From CAZRIE01 sp964600075 (lineage in GTDB: Bacteria > Bacteroidota > Bacteroidia > Flavobacteriales > Flavobacteriaceae), in NCBI GenBank assembly GCA_964600075.1, contig CAZRIE010000056.1, forward strand, positions 1-27,909: a DNA stretch of 27,909 nt. Reading direction: 5' to 3'. Below the pieces are notes generated by a model, which made no database searches, was not told where the DNA came from, and saw only the letters and a list, made by a program, of their open reading frames with translations. A program made the position numbers and the translations under genes. Shown here in pieces: positions 9,016-17,615 of this stretch. Numbering within the stretch: the first letter of the stretch is position 1; each line of letters starts with the position of its first letter.

Positions 9016-9116
9016 CTTAACTGAATTTTAAATGTTGATACCGGTAAACCAACCGAATGTACCAAATTACTAGCTAATTCCTTGGTCTTAGCTCTAGGTT
9101 CTAGCTGCGTAGCGGT

Positions 9117-11741
9117 CTAGTTTCTTTTTCTGGCTTTACTATCTTTATCCTTAAAAATCAAACTAAATACATACCCAAAAATAAAACAGGAAGCTACTCC
9201 AAAGAAGGCGTACATGATAAAGCTAATTTCGGTAAATACGCTGATGTACCATATCACTACCGCGCTAGCTGCTAAGCCCATTAAGGTGCCTTTGCCATTC
9301 GCTTTTTTGGTGAGCATTCCCAATAGGAACATACCGCCAAGTCCACCTGTGAATAGGCCTAGAAACTTGTAAAATTCATCCCAGAGGGATTTAATATTTG
9401 AATTCGCCATCCATAATGCTAGCAGCACCCCTGCTATACCTGTCAATATGGTGGCAATTCTAGCTATTCTCAACAATTTTAGATCAGTGGTCTTAGGTCT
9501 GAAATGTTGATGGAAATCGTTGCAGTATGCGGTTGATACGGAATTCAGACTACTGCTGATGCTTGACATGGCGGCCGAAAAAATTCCGGCTACCAGCAAG
9601 CCCGAAACGCCAACAGGTAATTCTCTTACAATATACCAAGGAAAAATAGAATCGTTATTGGAGATAACTGGGGACAGTGCATTGGGCATTTCGGCGTAAA
9701 AAATGAACAATAAAGTTCCCAATCCAAAGAATATAATCGCAGCTGGGAGGGAGAGTACGGCATTGGTGTACAATGTTTTTCGGGAATTTTTTATATCGCT
9801 ACTCGTCAGGTACCGCTGTACGACCGTTTGATCCGTTCCTTGGGTCACTATGCCTGACGCCAAACCTCCAATCAGCGTTACCCAAAAGGTGGCTTCGGTG
9901 AAGTTAAAATCGAAGTCCGCAATATTGAACTTATCACGTTCTCGGGCATAACTAATCATATTGGCAAATGAGGTCTCTGAGTGCGTCAAGATCCAAGCCA
10001 CGGCCAGAATGCTTCCTCCCATAAGCACGACAACCTGCAGTACATCCGTCCATATTACGGCCTCTATACCACCGAAAGTTGTATAGAGAACACATAAAAC
10101 ACCCATTATTAGAATGCTGGTTTCTACGGGAATACCGGTAACTATGGAGATGGCCAAAGAAGGCAACAGCAACACGATGCCTATTCGCCCCAATTGGAAG
10201 AGAATGAAGGATAGGCTCCCGAAGGCTCGTGCCAGATAATTGAAACGGTCTTCCAAATATTCATAGGCCGTTCGAATCTTAAGCTTATGAAAAAATGGAA
10301 TGAACAGAAATGCAATTATAGGCGTTACCAAAATGGCGGCGATACTAAGCATGAAAAAAGACCAGTCGGTAGCAAAGGCCTTGGCCGGAATAGCCATAAA
10401 GGTAATTGCACTTAATAAAGTGCCAAAAACACTAAGCCCTGAAGCCCACCAAGGAATGCGGCCACCGCCGACAAAATAGTCTTCGGTCGATTTTTGTTTG
10501 CGCATAAAATAGATTCCGATACCCAGTGAAATCATGAGATAGAGGGCTAAAACCGTATAGTTGATGGTGCCGAAGGGATCTGCTGCTTTAGCTACTTTAT
10601 ATGACAGGACTTTTGGTGTTCGAATTCCCGGAGAAACCTCTCCGGAGATGACAAAAAATTCATCATCCTTTTTAAACGATAGTGCCGTTACAGGAATTTT
10701 GTCAGGCATACTATCATACACAAACCACTTTTGGGTAATGGAATTATAGGCCAAAATGTCTTTCGAAAATCCTGGATGGGTGTTGAGAATTTCATCCCTT
10801 TTTGTAATCAACTTCGCAGCTAGGGAATCGTTTTGCGCTTTGTCTAATTCTAAGGCGATATTTTCGAGTTGGTCAAAAAGCACTTCATCTGAACCGCCAT
10901 AGACCATCAGGTGCATCGAACCCATAGCCTCCGCTGAGGCTCCCATTAATACCCTCGGCTTGCCGTTTATGATTAGTTCCCCTTCGTTTTTCCAGACGTC
11001 TTCTTTTAAATCATAGGACAGGTAATCGGTCAGCGTCTCAGACTTTTTTCCGGCAATTTGATTGCGCCCTCCGATGACGAACAGTTTTCTTGAATCTTTG
11101 GTTTCCTGAATTGCAGCGGCATGAAGTGCTCGCGGAGAGTCAGGAAAATCAATCAGTTTTTCCCATTTTGCTTTGTCCGTTAGCGATATTCTGTAAAATG
11201 AATTGATGCTTTTTTTGGAATTTTTACCGCCTACCACATAAACGAAATTGTCCTCAAGGATTGCGGCTGTATAAGCTAACGGTTCAGGTAGGGGGGGGTA
11301 TTCGGTAATTTCTAGCGTATCGTTCGTTGCGTCATATCTTAGTAAAAAAACCTTGTCGCTGGTCAAGTTTTCGTTTTCCCCACCTAGTATCAAAACCCCT
11401 TCGGGTATCGATATTGAAGCTCCGTAGGCCAGCGGAAAGGGTAGCGTCTGCTCAGATAGTCGCCATTGCCCCTCTTTTAGAACGTAAATCTTATCGCTAT
11501 AAACTTTTTTGCCTCCTTCCCAAGGCAAGCCGTTTGGGAAGTTTGCTCCACCTGCCGCGATAAGAATATCGTTATGCGATCCGCCCACCATTCCCGCAAA
11601 CCCTAAAGATGGACTTCCTTCGACTTTAGTCGGTAGGCTTGGCAGTTCGGTAGTGCTGGTTTTGGTAACTATTTGGCCATGGCCTACTGAAACAAATAAA
11701 AAAAGTATTGCAATTGCCGCTAAAATCGGTGCTCTAGTCAT
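9117..11741 (-). CDS. Fusion: NanM-like Kelch mutarotase + sodium/solute symporter (sialic acid uptake)
   Basis: 874 residues in two parts. Residues 1-22 are a signal peptide; about 30-385 form a Kelch-type propeller with the N-acetylneuraminate epimerase signature GGANFP (64-69) and repeated GGxN/GG motifs (AGGANF, LGGENE, VGGKNS, IGGRNQ, YGGSDE). From about 393 a transporter of the solute:sodium symporter family begins: DYFVGGGRIPWWASGLSVFG (421-440), ITFMAIPAKAF, GGIEAVIWTDVLQ, about 13 membrane spans, ending in a basic cytoplasmic tail. The mutarotase would convert the sialic acid anomer outside the inner membrane and hand it to the transporter. Neighbours (sialidase upstream, hexosaminidase downstream) support sialic acid as the substrate. 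Such fusions are known in Bacteroidota annotations; the exact substrate is inferred. Confidence 0.88.
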   Translation of the reverse strand: MTRAPILAAIAILFLFVSVGHGQIVTKTSTTELPSLPTKVEGSPSLGFAGMVGGSHNDILIAAGGANFPNGLPWEGGKKVYSDKIYVLKEGQWRLSEQTLPFPLAYGASISIPEGVLILGGENENLTSDKVFLLRYDATNDTLEITEYPPLPEPLAYTAAILEDNFVYVVGGKNSKKSINSFYRISLTDKAKWEKLIDFPDSPRALHAAAIQETKDSRKLFVIGGRNQIAGKKSETLTDYLSYDLKEDVWKNEGELIINGKPRVLMGASAEAMGSMHLMVYGGSDEVLFDQLENIALELDKAQNDSLAAKLITKRDEILNTHPGFSKDILAYNSITQKWFVYDSMPDKIPVTALSFKKDDEFFVISGEVSPGIRTPKVLSYKVAKAADPFGTINYTVLALYLMISLGIGIYFMRKQKSTEDYFVGGGRIPWWASGLSVFGTLLSAITFMAIPAKAFATDWSFFMLSIAAILVTPIIAFLFIPFFHKLKIRTAYEYLEDRFNYLARAFGSLSFILFQLGRIGIVLLLPSLAISIVTGIPVETSILIMGVLCVLYTTFGGIEAVIWTDVLQVVVLMGGSILAVAWILTHSETSFANMISYARERDKFNIADFDFNFTEATFWVTLIGGLASGIVTQGTDQTVVQRYLTSSDIKNSRKTLYTNAVLSLPAAIIFFGLGTLLFIFYAEMPNALSPVISNNDSIFPWYIVRELPVGVSGLLVAGIFSAAMSSISSSLNSVSTAYCNDFHQHFRPKTTDLKLLRIARIATILTGIAGVLLALWMANSNIKSLWDEFYKFLGLFTGGLGGMFLLGMLTKKANGKGTLMGLAASAVVIWYISVFTEISFIMYAFFGVASCFIFGYVFSLIFKDKDSKARKRN

Positions 11742-11796
11742 TTCTGTTGGTGTTCAGCTCATTTTTTGCGTTTGTCAATGTCTTAATCTCGAAGTG

Positions 11797-12936
11797 CTAT
11801 GATTTCTTTTTCTTAGGTTTTTTGTAGTTATCTTTTTTGTCGGTCAACCATTTCAGGGAAAAGCTTGCATATACGTTTTTTGTGTATTCATCTTTTTCAA
11901 AAAACACACCGATATCCCCATTTTCTAAAACGGTCAATGAAGAATAAGCCGAAGGTCCTTCATAGACGGTTTTGCTTGCTGTCCAAGTTTTTCCTTCATC
12001 ATAGCTCACGCGAACTGTTAAGTTGGTTCGTCCATTTGTCGAATTTGCATTGGCAAATAACAGTCGATTTTTTTTGTAGCCGTCTTTAATCGCGGTATAA
12101 CGAATAATGCTTGCGTTGCAGCCAGGATCATTTAATTGGGGTTCCGGTTTTGTGCTCCATGTTTTGCCTTCATCAGACGATAGATGTACATACCGCACTC
12201 CTTTTTTATCATTGGCCCTGGCATTGACCATCCAACTACCATCTGCCAATTCAATAATTTTTGATTCGTCAGCGGGAGCTATCGGTGTATCGATTAAGTA
12301 CCAAGTTTTTCCATGATCATCACTGCCGAAAACATGCATGCCACTATTTAGGTTTGCCATACAATGCAAGAGTTTTCCCGAGCGGGTCTGAATGCCCCTG
12401 CCAGAGGTTATGAATTTAAAATCTTTATGCCACTCAGGTTTTGAAATCTGCGCGGTTATATCTTCAGGTTTGTTCCAAGTTTTTCCGTTATCAGAACTTT
12501 TCATTACATGTAGATAATAGACGTCCTTTTCGGCAGCTAAGTTCATGAAGTTATAGAACAAGAAAATCTCTTTGGTAATTTTATCAACGATTAGCGATGG
12601 GTCTGAAGCCGATTGACCTAAAGGAAAATTCATGACCGTTTCAATCGGCCCCCAGGTTTTTCCGTTAGTATTGCTTCTTCGAATAACAATATTGATATCA
12701 TCACTCCCTCTAAGATCATTACAGGAGGGTATACGTTCATCAATCGCCGCAATAAGGTCTCCGTTAGGAGCGGTAATAAGAGCCGGTATGCGATAACAAG
12801 ACACGGTATCATTCATTGATGTATTGAATAGATCCTGATAGTGATCAATACCTTTTGCCATTTGAAATGCTTTGTCTTGTGCGTTTATGGAAAAATTAAA
12901 AAGAAGAATTAGGATAAATAGAGGATCTGGTTTCAT
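11797..12936 (-). CDS. nanH: Exo-alpha-sialidase (GH33)
   Basis: 379 residues with an N-terminal signal peptide (about 1-19, ending INAQ). The fold is a six-bladed propeller shown by YRIP (48-51, Arg49 of the Arg triad) and five Asp boxes at 88-95, 147-154, 205-212, 253-260 and 311-318 (S-x-D/N-x-G-K-T-W). The other triad arginines are probably R240 (NARAND) and R310 (VRVSYDEG); the nucleophile Tyr is probably Y331 with a Glu at E229 (IIELADG). It releases terminal sialic acids from host or environmental glycans. It lies between the lyase gene (96 bp upstream) and the symporter gene (55 bp downstream). A lysine-rich tail (KKPKKKKS) closes the protein; no C-terminal sorting domain is seen. Confidence 0.93.
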   Translation of the reverse strand: MKPDPLFILILLFNFSINAQDKAFQMAKGIDHYQDLFNTSMNDTVSCYRIPALITAPNGDLIAAIDERIPSCNDLRGSDDINIVIRRSNTNGKTWGPIETVMNFPLGQSASDPSLIVDKITKEIFLFYNFMNLAAEKDVYYLHVMKSSDNGKTWNKPEDITAQISKPEWHKDFKFITSGRGIQTRSGKLLHCMANLNSGMHVFGSDDHGKTWYLIDTPIAPADESKIIELADGSWMVNARANDKKGVRYVHLSSDEGKTWSTKPEPQLNDPGCNASIIRYTAIKDGYKKNRLLFANANSTNGRTNLTVRVSYDEGKTWTASKTVYEGPSAYSSLTVLENGDIGVFFEKDEYTKNVYASFSLKWLTDKKDNYKKPKKKKS

Positions 12937-13032
12937 AATCGTGTTATTTCAAAATGATATAAATAATTCTTGGTGAATGCCTTGATTTTCAGATTTTCCT
13001 TACCCGTTCACCTGCCGAATGAGATTCATTTA

Positions 13033-13938
13033 TCATAGGGGAGTTTTTAAATATTCTGATAGTCCGCGTGCATCCAAAGCGTCCAAGGCAGCGGCTAATT
13101 CGTCCTTTGTCATGGTATTATGCGGAAACCTGCTCGGGCCCATATCGAGTCCGAAGATTCTCATAAAACTTTTACCGGCGCCATTAAAACCCGCTATTTT
13201 ATCTAAGGTTTCTACAAAGAACACGGCCTTTTCTTGAAGCTCATTGGCCTTTTGAATGGCTCCATTCTTAAATGAAGAAATGATTTCATAATATAGCGGC
13301 GCGAGATGGTTATAGGTGCTGCCTACCCAGCCAGTGGCCCCGAGTGGTAGACTAGAAACCAGCTTCTCATCAACTCCGAAAAGAATGTTCTGTAAACCTT
13401 GATTAAAATGAATGCATTTTTCAAAATCAGTTGGATTGTATTGGGAAAACTTGATTCCTGCAAAATTTGGAATGGTATTCACTGCCATCTCTAAAAAATC
13501 GATCATCGGAAATTCAGCTCCGGTCAGTACGGGAATATGGTAATAATAAAAGGGTACGCTGGGAGCACTTTTCGCAATTTCACTACAATAGAACATCAGG
13601 CTTTCCAAAGTTTTTGGTTTGAAATAAAAAGGTGGAAGGGCGCAGATAGCATCTACTAAGCTTTCAGAGTGCGCAGCTAATTCTTGGGCCTCCTTCAAAT
13701 TGGGGTGTCCCACGTGGTTTGTGAGAAAAAAATCTTCGGGTTTGTTTTTAGACCAGGCTTCTATGAGTTGTTTTCGTTCGGCGGTGCTGAGTGATACAAA
13801 ATCTCCCGTAGACCCGTTCACAAAAGCTCCTGCAACCTTCCTCGATTTCAAAAATCGACCGTATGCTTTGATAATATCTAGATTGAGCGAACCATCTTCA
13901 TACATCGGAGCATATGTCGCGGCTATTAGGTTTTTCAT
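13033..13938 (-). CDS. nanA: N-acetylneuraminate lyase
   Basis: 301 residues, DapA/NanA class I aldolase family. Key elements: the pyruvate-binding loop GSTGD (42-46; NAL-type rather than the DHDPS GTTGE), the catalytic Tyr in FYYYHIP (Y133), and the Schiff-base lysine in FAGIKFS (K163). YYHIP and the absence of a lysine-responsive DHDPS pattern favour sialic acid lyase over dihydrodipicolinate synthase. It splits Neu5Ac into ManNAc and pyruvate in the cytoplasm. It is first in the minus-strand run followed by sialidase, symporter-mutarotase and GH20 genes, which supports the assignment. Confidence 0.92.
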   Translation of the reverse strand: MKNLIAATYAPMYEDGSLNLDIIKAYGRFLKSRKVAGAFVNGSTGDFVSLSTAERKQLIEAWSKNKPEDFFLTNHVGHPNLKEAQELAAHSESLVDAICALPPFYFKPKTLESLMFYCSEIAKSAPSVPFYYYHIPVLTGAEFPMIDFLEMAVNTIPNFAGIKFSQYNPTDFEKCIHFNQGLQNILFGVDEKLVSSLPLGATGWVGSTYNHLAPLYYEIISSFKNGAIQKANELQEKAVFFVETLDKIAGFNGAGKSFMRIFGLDMGPSRFPHNTMTKDELAAALDALDARGLSEYLKTPL

Positions 13939-13961
13939 TTAAAAAAGATATGAATTTTGTA

Positions 13962-13978
13962 ATACATCTGAAATGTAT
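13962..13978. promoter_or_regulatory. Inverted repeat upstream of nanA
   Basis: ATACAT-CTGAA-ATGTAT, a perfect 6+6 bp repeat with a 5 nt spacer, 24 bp upstream of the nanA ATG and in the divergent region shared with the MFS gene. The position suits an operator for a sialic-acid-responsive regulator, but arms are short and AT-rich and no second copy was seen at the other genes of the locus. Confidence 0.3.
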
Positions 13979-14082
13979 GAAGGTTTTATAATTGGAACGT
14001 ACAATCTATGAATTATTAAGTTCATCCCAGTTTGGTTTCTTTATTTTCGCTGTGACATTCTTATTAGTTAACTGAAAAGCTA

Positions 14083-15273
14083 ATGCCCACACATCAAGCT
14101 CAACCCCAAAAAAAATTCACTAAGATTTTATTGATTGCGGGCATTCTGTGTATCGCCATCAATCTGCGCCCTGCTTTGGCAGGTGTCGGTCCATTGATTG
14201 AAGATATTCGCACGGGTACGGGGCTATCAAATTCCCTGTTAGGGCTCTTGACCACTTTACCATTGCTAGCATTCGGAGTCGTATCTACCTTGACTCCATT
14301 ATTTACAAAGCGATTTGGTATCGGGGGTACTTTGTTCGGGGCAATGATACTATTGACCATAGGTATTGGAATACGTTCGATTGATTGGGTGCCCGCTTTG
14401 TATATCGGGACTTTACTGTTAGGTATCGCAATTGCCTTCGGAAATGTATTGTTACCCAGTCTTACCAAACGTAACTTTTCTGAAAATTCGGGTTTTATTA
14501 CCAGTCTGTATTCAAGTGTTATGGCATTGGGCGCCTCAATTGCGGCGGGTATTAGCGTGCCTTTAGCAGATAATGTAGGTTTGGGGTGGCGCGGTTCTCT
14601 TGGCATTTGGGCACTAGTGGCTTTGCTAGCTGTTTTTGTTTGGATGCCCCAATTATTACGATTAAAAAAATCGGATCCCACCCGTAGTTTTGTGGAGGCC
14701 ATGAAGAACCTGACCCGTTCGCGTTTGGCATGGCAGGTAGCTTTATTCATGGGCTTACAGTCGTTGACCTTTTATGTTATTTTGGCTTGGTTGCCCGCCA
14801 TTTTGCAAAGTAGGGGATTCGATGCCTCTTTTTCCGGATGGATGCTTTCCCTTTCACAAGGAACGGGTATTTTAGGTTCTTTGGTCGTTCCTTTTTTTGC
14901 GGGTAGGCGAAAAGATCAGCGTAGCATTGTTTGTTTGCTAGTCATCATAGAAGCCATCGGTCTAGTGGGGTTACTATTTCCACAATTGGGATGGATTGCC
15001 CTATGGGTTTCGCTAATTGGTTTTGTGTTGGGTGGAACCTTCGGCTTGGCCCTTCTGTTCATCGTACTACGTTCCCGAGATTCTGAATCGGCCACGGAAT
15101 TGTCCGGTATGGCTCAGTCAATCGGATACTTTGTTGCTGCCTCGGGACCGATTGTATTCGGTAGTATTTATGACCTCACGGAAAGTTGGACATATCCGCT
15201 CATAGTACTATTTGTGATTACCTTTCTTAAATTGGTTATGGGGCTTGGGGCTGGTAAACCTCATAAAGTATGA
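14083..15273 (+). CDS. MFS transporter of the CynX/NimT (cyanate / nitroimidazole) type
   Basis: 396 residues with about 12 hydrophobic spans. The start has the characteristic INLRPALAGVGPLIEDI segment of the CynX/NimT (YeaN) family, followed by a GLLTTLPLLAFGV second span. E. coli members export or import cyanate or 2-nitroimidazoles; the natural substrate here is unknown. The gene diverges from nanA with 144 bp between the starts, and precedes the Rrf2 regulator gene by 95 bp on the same strand. It may belong with neither cluster functionally. Confidence 0.85.
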   Translation: MPTHQAQPQKKFTKILLIAGILCIAINLRPALAGVGPLIEDIRTGTGLSNSLLGLLTTLPLLAFGVVSTLTPLFTKRFGIGGTLFGAMILLTIGIGIRSIDWVPALYIGTLLLGIAIAFGNVLLPSLTKRNFSENSGFITSLYSSVMALGASIAAGISVPLADNVGLGWRGSLGIWALVALLAVFVWMPQLLRLKKSDPTRSFVEAMKNLTRSRLAWQVALFMGLQSLTFYVILAWLPAILQSRGFDASFSGWMLSLSQGTGILGSLVVPFFAGRRKDQRSIVCLLVIIEAIGLVGLLFPQLGWIALWVSLIGFVLGGTFGLALLFIVLRSRDSESATELSGMAQSIGYFVAASGPIVFGSIYDLTESWTYPLIVLFVITFLKLVMGLGAGKPHKV

Positions 15274-15307
15274 TATTTCTCGGTTAATCTATTTGGAAAA
15301 TTAAATA

Positions 15308-15321
15308 GGATAAATTTGTCC
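15308..15321 (+). promoter_or_regulatory. Candidate Rrf2 autoregulatory operator overlapping a -7 element
   Basis: GGATAAATTTGTCC is a 14 bp palindrome with one mismatched pair. Inside it, TAAATTTG (15311-15318) is a perfect Bacteroidota -7 element (TAnnTTTG), so a bound repressor would block the Rrf2 gene promoter; the predicted start of transcription is near 15325 and the ATG at 15369. A near-identical site lies before the next gene (15823-15836). The -33 TTG (15293-15295) is 15 nt away, slightly short of the usual spacing. Confidence 0.6.
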
Positions 15322-15368
15322 GAATTAAAAATACCAGTATCTTTATACTCAATTTCAAAGCAACTTCA

Positions 15369-15803
15369 ATGTTTTCAAAAGCATGCGAATATGGAATCAG
15401 AGCCTCCACCTACATTGCCTTACAGTCCCTTGAGGGCAAGAGGGTCAGTTTAAAGGAGATTGCCGAAGAAATCGATTCGCCCGTTGCGTTTACTGCGAAA
15501 ATTTTACAACAATTATCAAAGAATGACATCGTCGATTCGGTAAAGGGTGCATGGGGCGGATTTGAAATCGAGAAATCGAACATCGCCAAAATAAAACTAA
15601 GCCAAATTGTATATGCAATCGATGGTAATAATGTGTATATGGGATGTGGCCTGGGCTTAAAAAAATGCAACGCCAACAAACCCTGCCCCGTACACGATAA
15701 GTTTGTCGCGATAAGGAATGACCTACAGAAAATGCTCGAAAATACCAGTCTCCATGAAATGACGGAAGGTCTTGAAATGGGACGTACTTACTTGAGGCGT
15801 TGA
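15369..15803 (+). CDS. Rrf2-family Fe-S transcriptional regulator (NsrR/IscR-like)
   Basis: 144 residues. N-terminal winged helix (YGIRASTYIALQS, VSLKEIAEEIDSPVAFTAKI) and the Rrf2 wing VKGAWGGFEI. Three cysteines, C93, C100 and C106 (C-x6-C-x5-C), occupy the Fe-S ligand positions of NsrR and IscR, so it probably senses nitric oxide or Fe-S status through a cluster. It heads the NO-response cluster: tryptophan dioxygenase and Ric genes follow on the same strand. A palindrome over its own -7 element suggests autorepression. It is shorter than IscR and does not sit with isc or suf genes, so NsrR-like function is favoured. Confidence 0.88.
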   Translation: MFSKACEYGIRASTYIALQSLEGKRVSLKEIAEEIDSPVAFTAKILQQLSKNDIVDSVKGAWGGFEIEKSNIAKIKLSQIVYAIDGNNVYMGCGLGLKKCNANKPCPVHDKFVAIRNDLQKMLENTSLHEMTEGLEMGRTYLRR

Positions 15804-15822
15804 AAAAAATTGATTTTAAATC

Positions 15823-15836
15823 GGACAAAATTATCC
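15823..15836 (+). promoter_or_regulatory. Second candidate Rrf2 operator, upstream of the tryptophan dioxygenase gene
   Basis: GGACAAAATTATCC, a 14 bp near-palindrome. Its reverse complement differs at one position from the site at 15308-15321 read forward or inverted, giving the shared consensus GGAyAAAwTTrTCC. It sits 20 nt after the Rrf2 stop codon and 17 nt before the proposed TTG start of the next gene. No other copy was found in the window by eye. Confidence 0.55.
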
Positions 15837-15853
15837 TATTAACAATAATTATT

Positions 15854-16762
15854 TTGGATACACAAAAGAAAATAAAACAGAAATACGAGCAATTGGGTGA
15901 AAACCCTGAGACCCACTTACAGGGTCTTCTACATTCCAAACCCATCACATATTGGGACTACGTTGAAGTAGACACGCTACTATCCCTTCAAAAGCCCCGA
16001 ACCCATTTTAAGGACGAAAGCATATTTATCATGTACCACCAGTTGACGGAGATTGTGCTGAAAATGATGCGCCACGAACTAGAACAGATTGTTGAAGTCA
16101 ATACCCCGACAGAAGATTTTTTGATTTCTAAAATCGAAAGGTTGAGCCGCTACACTGCTATGCTAATTACTTCTTTCGATGTCATGAAACACGGCATGAA
16201 TTATGACGATTACAATGAGTTCAGAAAAACATTGACCCCAGCCAGTGGTTTTCAGAGTGCCCAGTTCAGGTATATCGAAATTTTAAGCACGCGTTTGGAA
16301 AGCTTGGTCAACAATGAGGGTAAAAAACGCCTGCCCGCAGAGCCTGATATAATTCATTATTTTGAAAATATTTATTGGAAAAATGCCGGATTGGACCGTA
16401 AAACGGGAAAAAAGACGCTAACACTAATCCAATTCGAGGAAAAATATTTGGAAAATTTAATTGGTCTTGCCCAAAAAGTACAAGGTAATACTCTTGAGAA
16501 TAAATTGTTAAGCCTAAAAAACCCCTCCAAAAAGTTAAGGAAAAAACTAAGGGAATTCGACCGGCTCTACAATGTAGATTGGCCCTTAGTACATTTGAGC
16601 ACGGCAGAACATTACTTGAACAGCAAAGGGGAAAACAAGGCTGCAACAGGCGGCTCGGAATGGAAAAAATATCTGCATCCGAAATACCAGCAACGTAAAT
16701 TCTTCCCAACGTTATGGACGGAAACCGAAAAACAAAACTGGGGAGAAGGCATTAAAAAATAA
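15854..16762 (+). CDS. kynA: Tryptophan 2,3-dioxygenase
   Basis: 302 residues from the proposed TTG at 15854; there is no ATG before the conserved core. An earlier TTG at 15800 overlaps the Rrf2 stop and adds a hydrophobic 18-residue stretch not expected in this family, and would place the operator-like palindrome inside the coding region. Family hallmarks: YWDYVEVDTLLSLQ, FIMYHQLTEI (distal His62), SGFQSAQFRYIEI (Arg139), proximal heme ligand His247 in WPLVHLSTAEHYL, and ATGGSEWKKYL (Thr265). All active-site residues are present. The enzyme is cytoplasmic, heme-dependent and oxidises Trp to N-formylkynurenine. No other kynurenine-pathway gene is nearby; the setting among NO genes is unusual. 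Confidence 0.88.
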   Translation: MDTQKKIKQKYEQLGENPETHLQGLLHSKPITYWDYVEVDTLLSLQKPRTHFKDESIFIMYHQLTEIVLKMMRHELEQIVEVNTPTEDFLISKIERLSRYTAMLITSFDVMKHGMNYDDYNEFRKTLTPASGFQSAQFRYIEILSTRLESLVNNEGKKRLPAEPDIIHYFENIYWKNAGLDRKTGKKTLTLIQFEEKYLENLIGLAQKVQGNTLENKLLSLKNPSKKLRKKLREFDRLYNVDWPLVHLSTAEHYLNSKGENKAATGGSEWKKYLHPKYQQRKFFPTLWTETEKQNWGEGIKK

Positions 16763-16813
16763 CTCGAGAACAGTAAGTAGTATAAAATATGTAGTAATCA
16801 AAATAGATACATC

Positions 16814-17545
16814 ATGAACAATATCATCGAAAAAACAATCGGCCAAATGGTTGCTGAAGACTACCGCACCGCACAGGTATTCAAAAACCACAAGATAGAT
16901 TTTTGTTGCAAGGGAAACCGTAGCCTTCAAGAAGTGGCTGAAAAACATCAGTTAGATGCCGATGCACTATTACGGGAAATAGACGAAGTACAACAACAAA
17001 ACAATAACGACAACACCGATTTTAAATCGTGGCCTTTAGATTTGCTTGCGGATTATATCGAAAAGAAACACCATCGTTATGTCGAAGAACGTATTCCTGT
17101 TTTAAAGCAGTATCTCGTTAAACTTTGTAAGGTACATGGCAAAAGGCATCCCGAATTATTGGAAATCAATGAGCATTTCAAGGCATCTGCCGGCGAACTG
17201 GCCATGCACATGAAAAAGGAAGAACTGCTACTCTTCCCTTGGGTACGTAAAATGGTAAAGGCCGAACAACAAAAAGAAGATCTTGGCAAACCGCATTTCG
17301 GCACTGTAAGCAACCCCATACAAATGATGATGCAAGAACATGATAATGAAGGCGAACGCTTTAGACAAATAGCGGCACTAAGTACTGATTACAATGCCCC
17401 CTCAGATGCCTGCAATACCTATCGTGTCGCCTTTTCATTGCTTCAAGAATTTGAGGAAGATCTGCATAGGCATATACATTTAGAGAATAATATCCTTTTT
17501 CCAAAAGCTGAGATGTTGGAAAAAAAACTGACACTAATGGTTTAA
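16814..17545 (+). CDS. ric: Ric (ScdA/YtfE/DnrN) di-iron Fe-S cluster repair protein
   Basis: 243 residues. The N-terminal ScdA_N domain (about 1-55) contains the DFCCKG motif (C31, C32). The remainder is a hemerythrin-like four-helix bundle with iron ligand candidates in KKHHRYVEE, HMKKEELLLFP, MQEHDNEGERF and HIHLENNILFP. Ric proteins restore Fe-S clusters damaged by NO or peroxide and are usually controlled by NO-sensing regulators, which fits the Rrf2 gene two genes upstream. It lies 51 bp after the dioxygenase gene on the same strand. Length is close to that of E. coli YtfE (220) plus a small insertion. Confidence 0.94.
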   Translation: MNNIIEKTIGQMVAEDYRTAQVFKNHKIDFCCKGNRSLQEVAEKHQLDADALLREIDEVQQQNNNDNTDFKSWPLDLLADYIEKKHHRYVEERIPVLKQYLVKLCKVHGKRHPELLEINEHFKASAGELAMHMKKEELLLFPWVRKMVKAEQQKEDLGKPHFGTVSNPIQMMMQEHDNEGERFRQIAALSTDYNAPSDACNTYRVAFSLLQEFEEDLHRHIHLENNILFPKAEMLEKKLTLMV

Positions 17546-17615
17546 TGCTATACTGATGAAATACTGAAAGTGGCTACCTAAAAACAATTAGAAACAATTT
17601 CAAAATCACATACCG

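Noticed and set aside
13033..13938. Dihydrodipicolinate synthase (DapA)
   Set aside because: GSTGD and YYHIP together with the sialidase and sialic acid transporter neighbours favour N-acetylneuraminate lyase.
14100..14750. Minus-strand 216-residue open frame under the MFS gene
   Set aside because: Antisense shadow of the transporter; lacks signatures and spans, and is rich in Asn/Pro/Lys as expected from the complementary strand of a hydrophobic gene.
15490..15948. Minus-strand 152-residue frame over the Rrf2 gene
   Set aside because: Overlaps the well-supported Rrf2 and dioxygenase genes; no motif seen.
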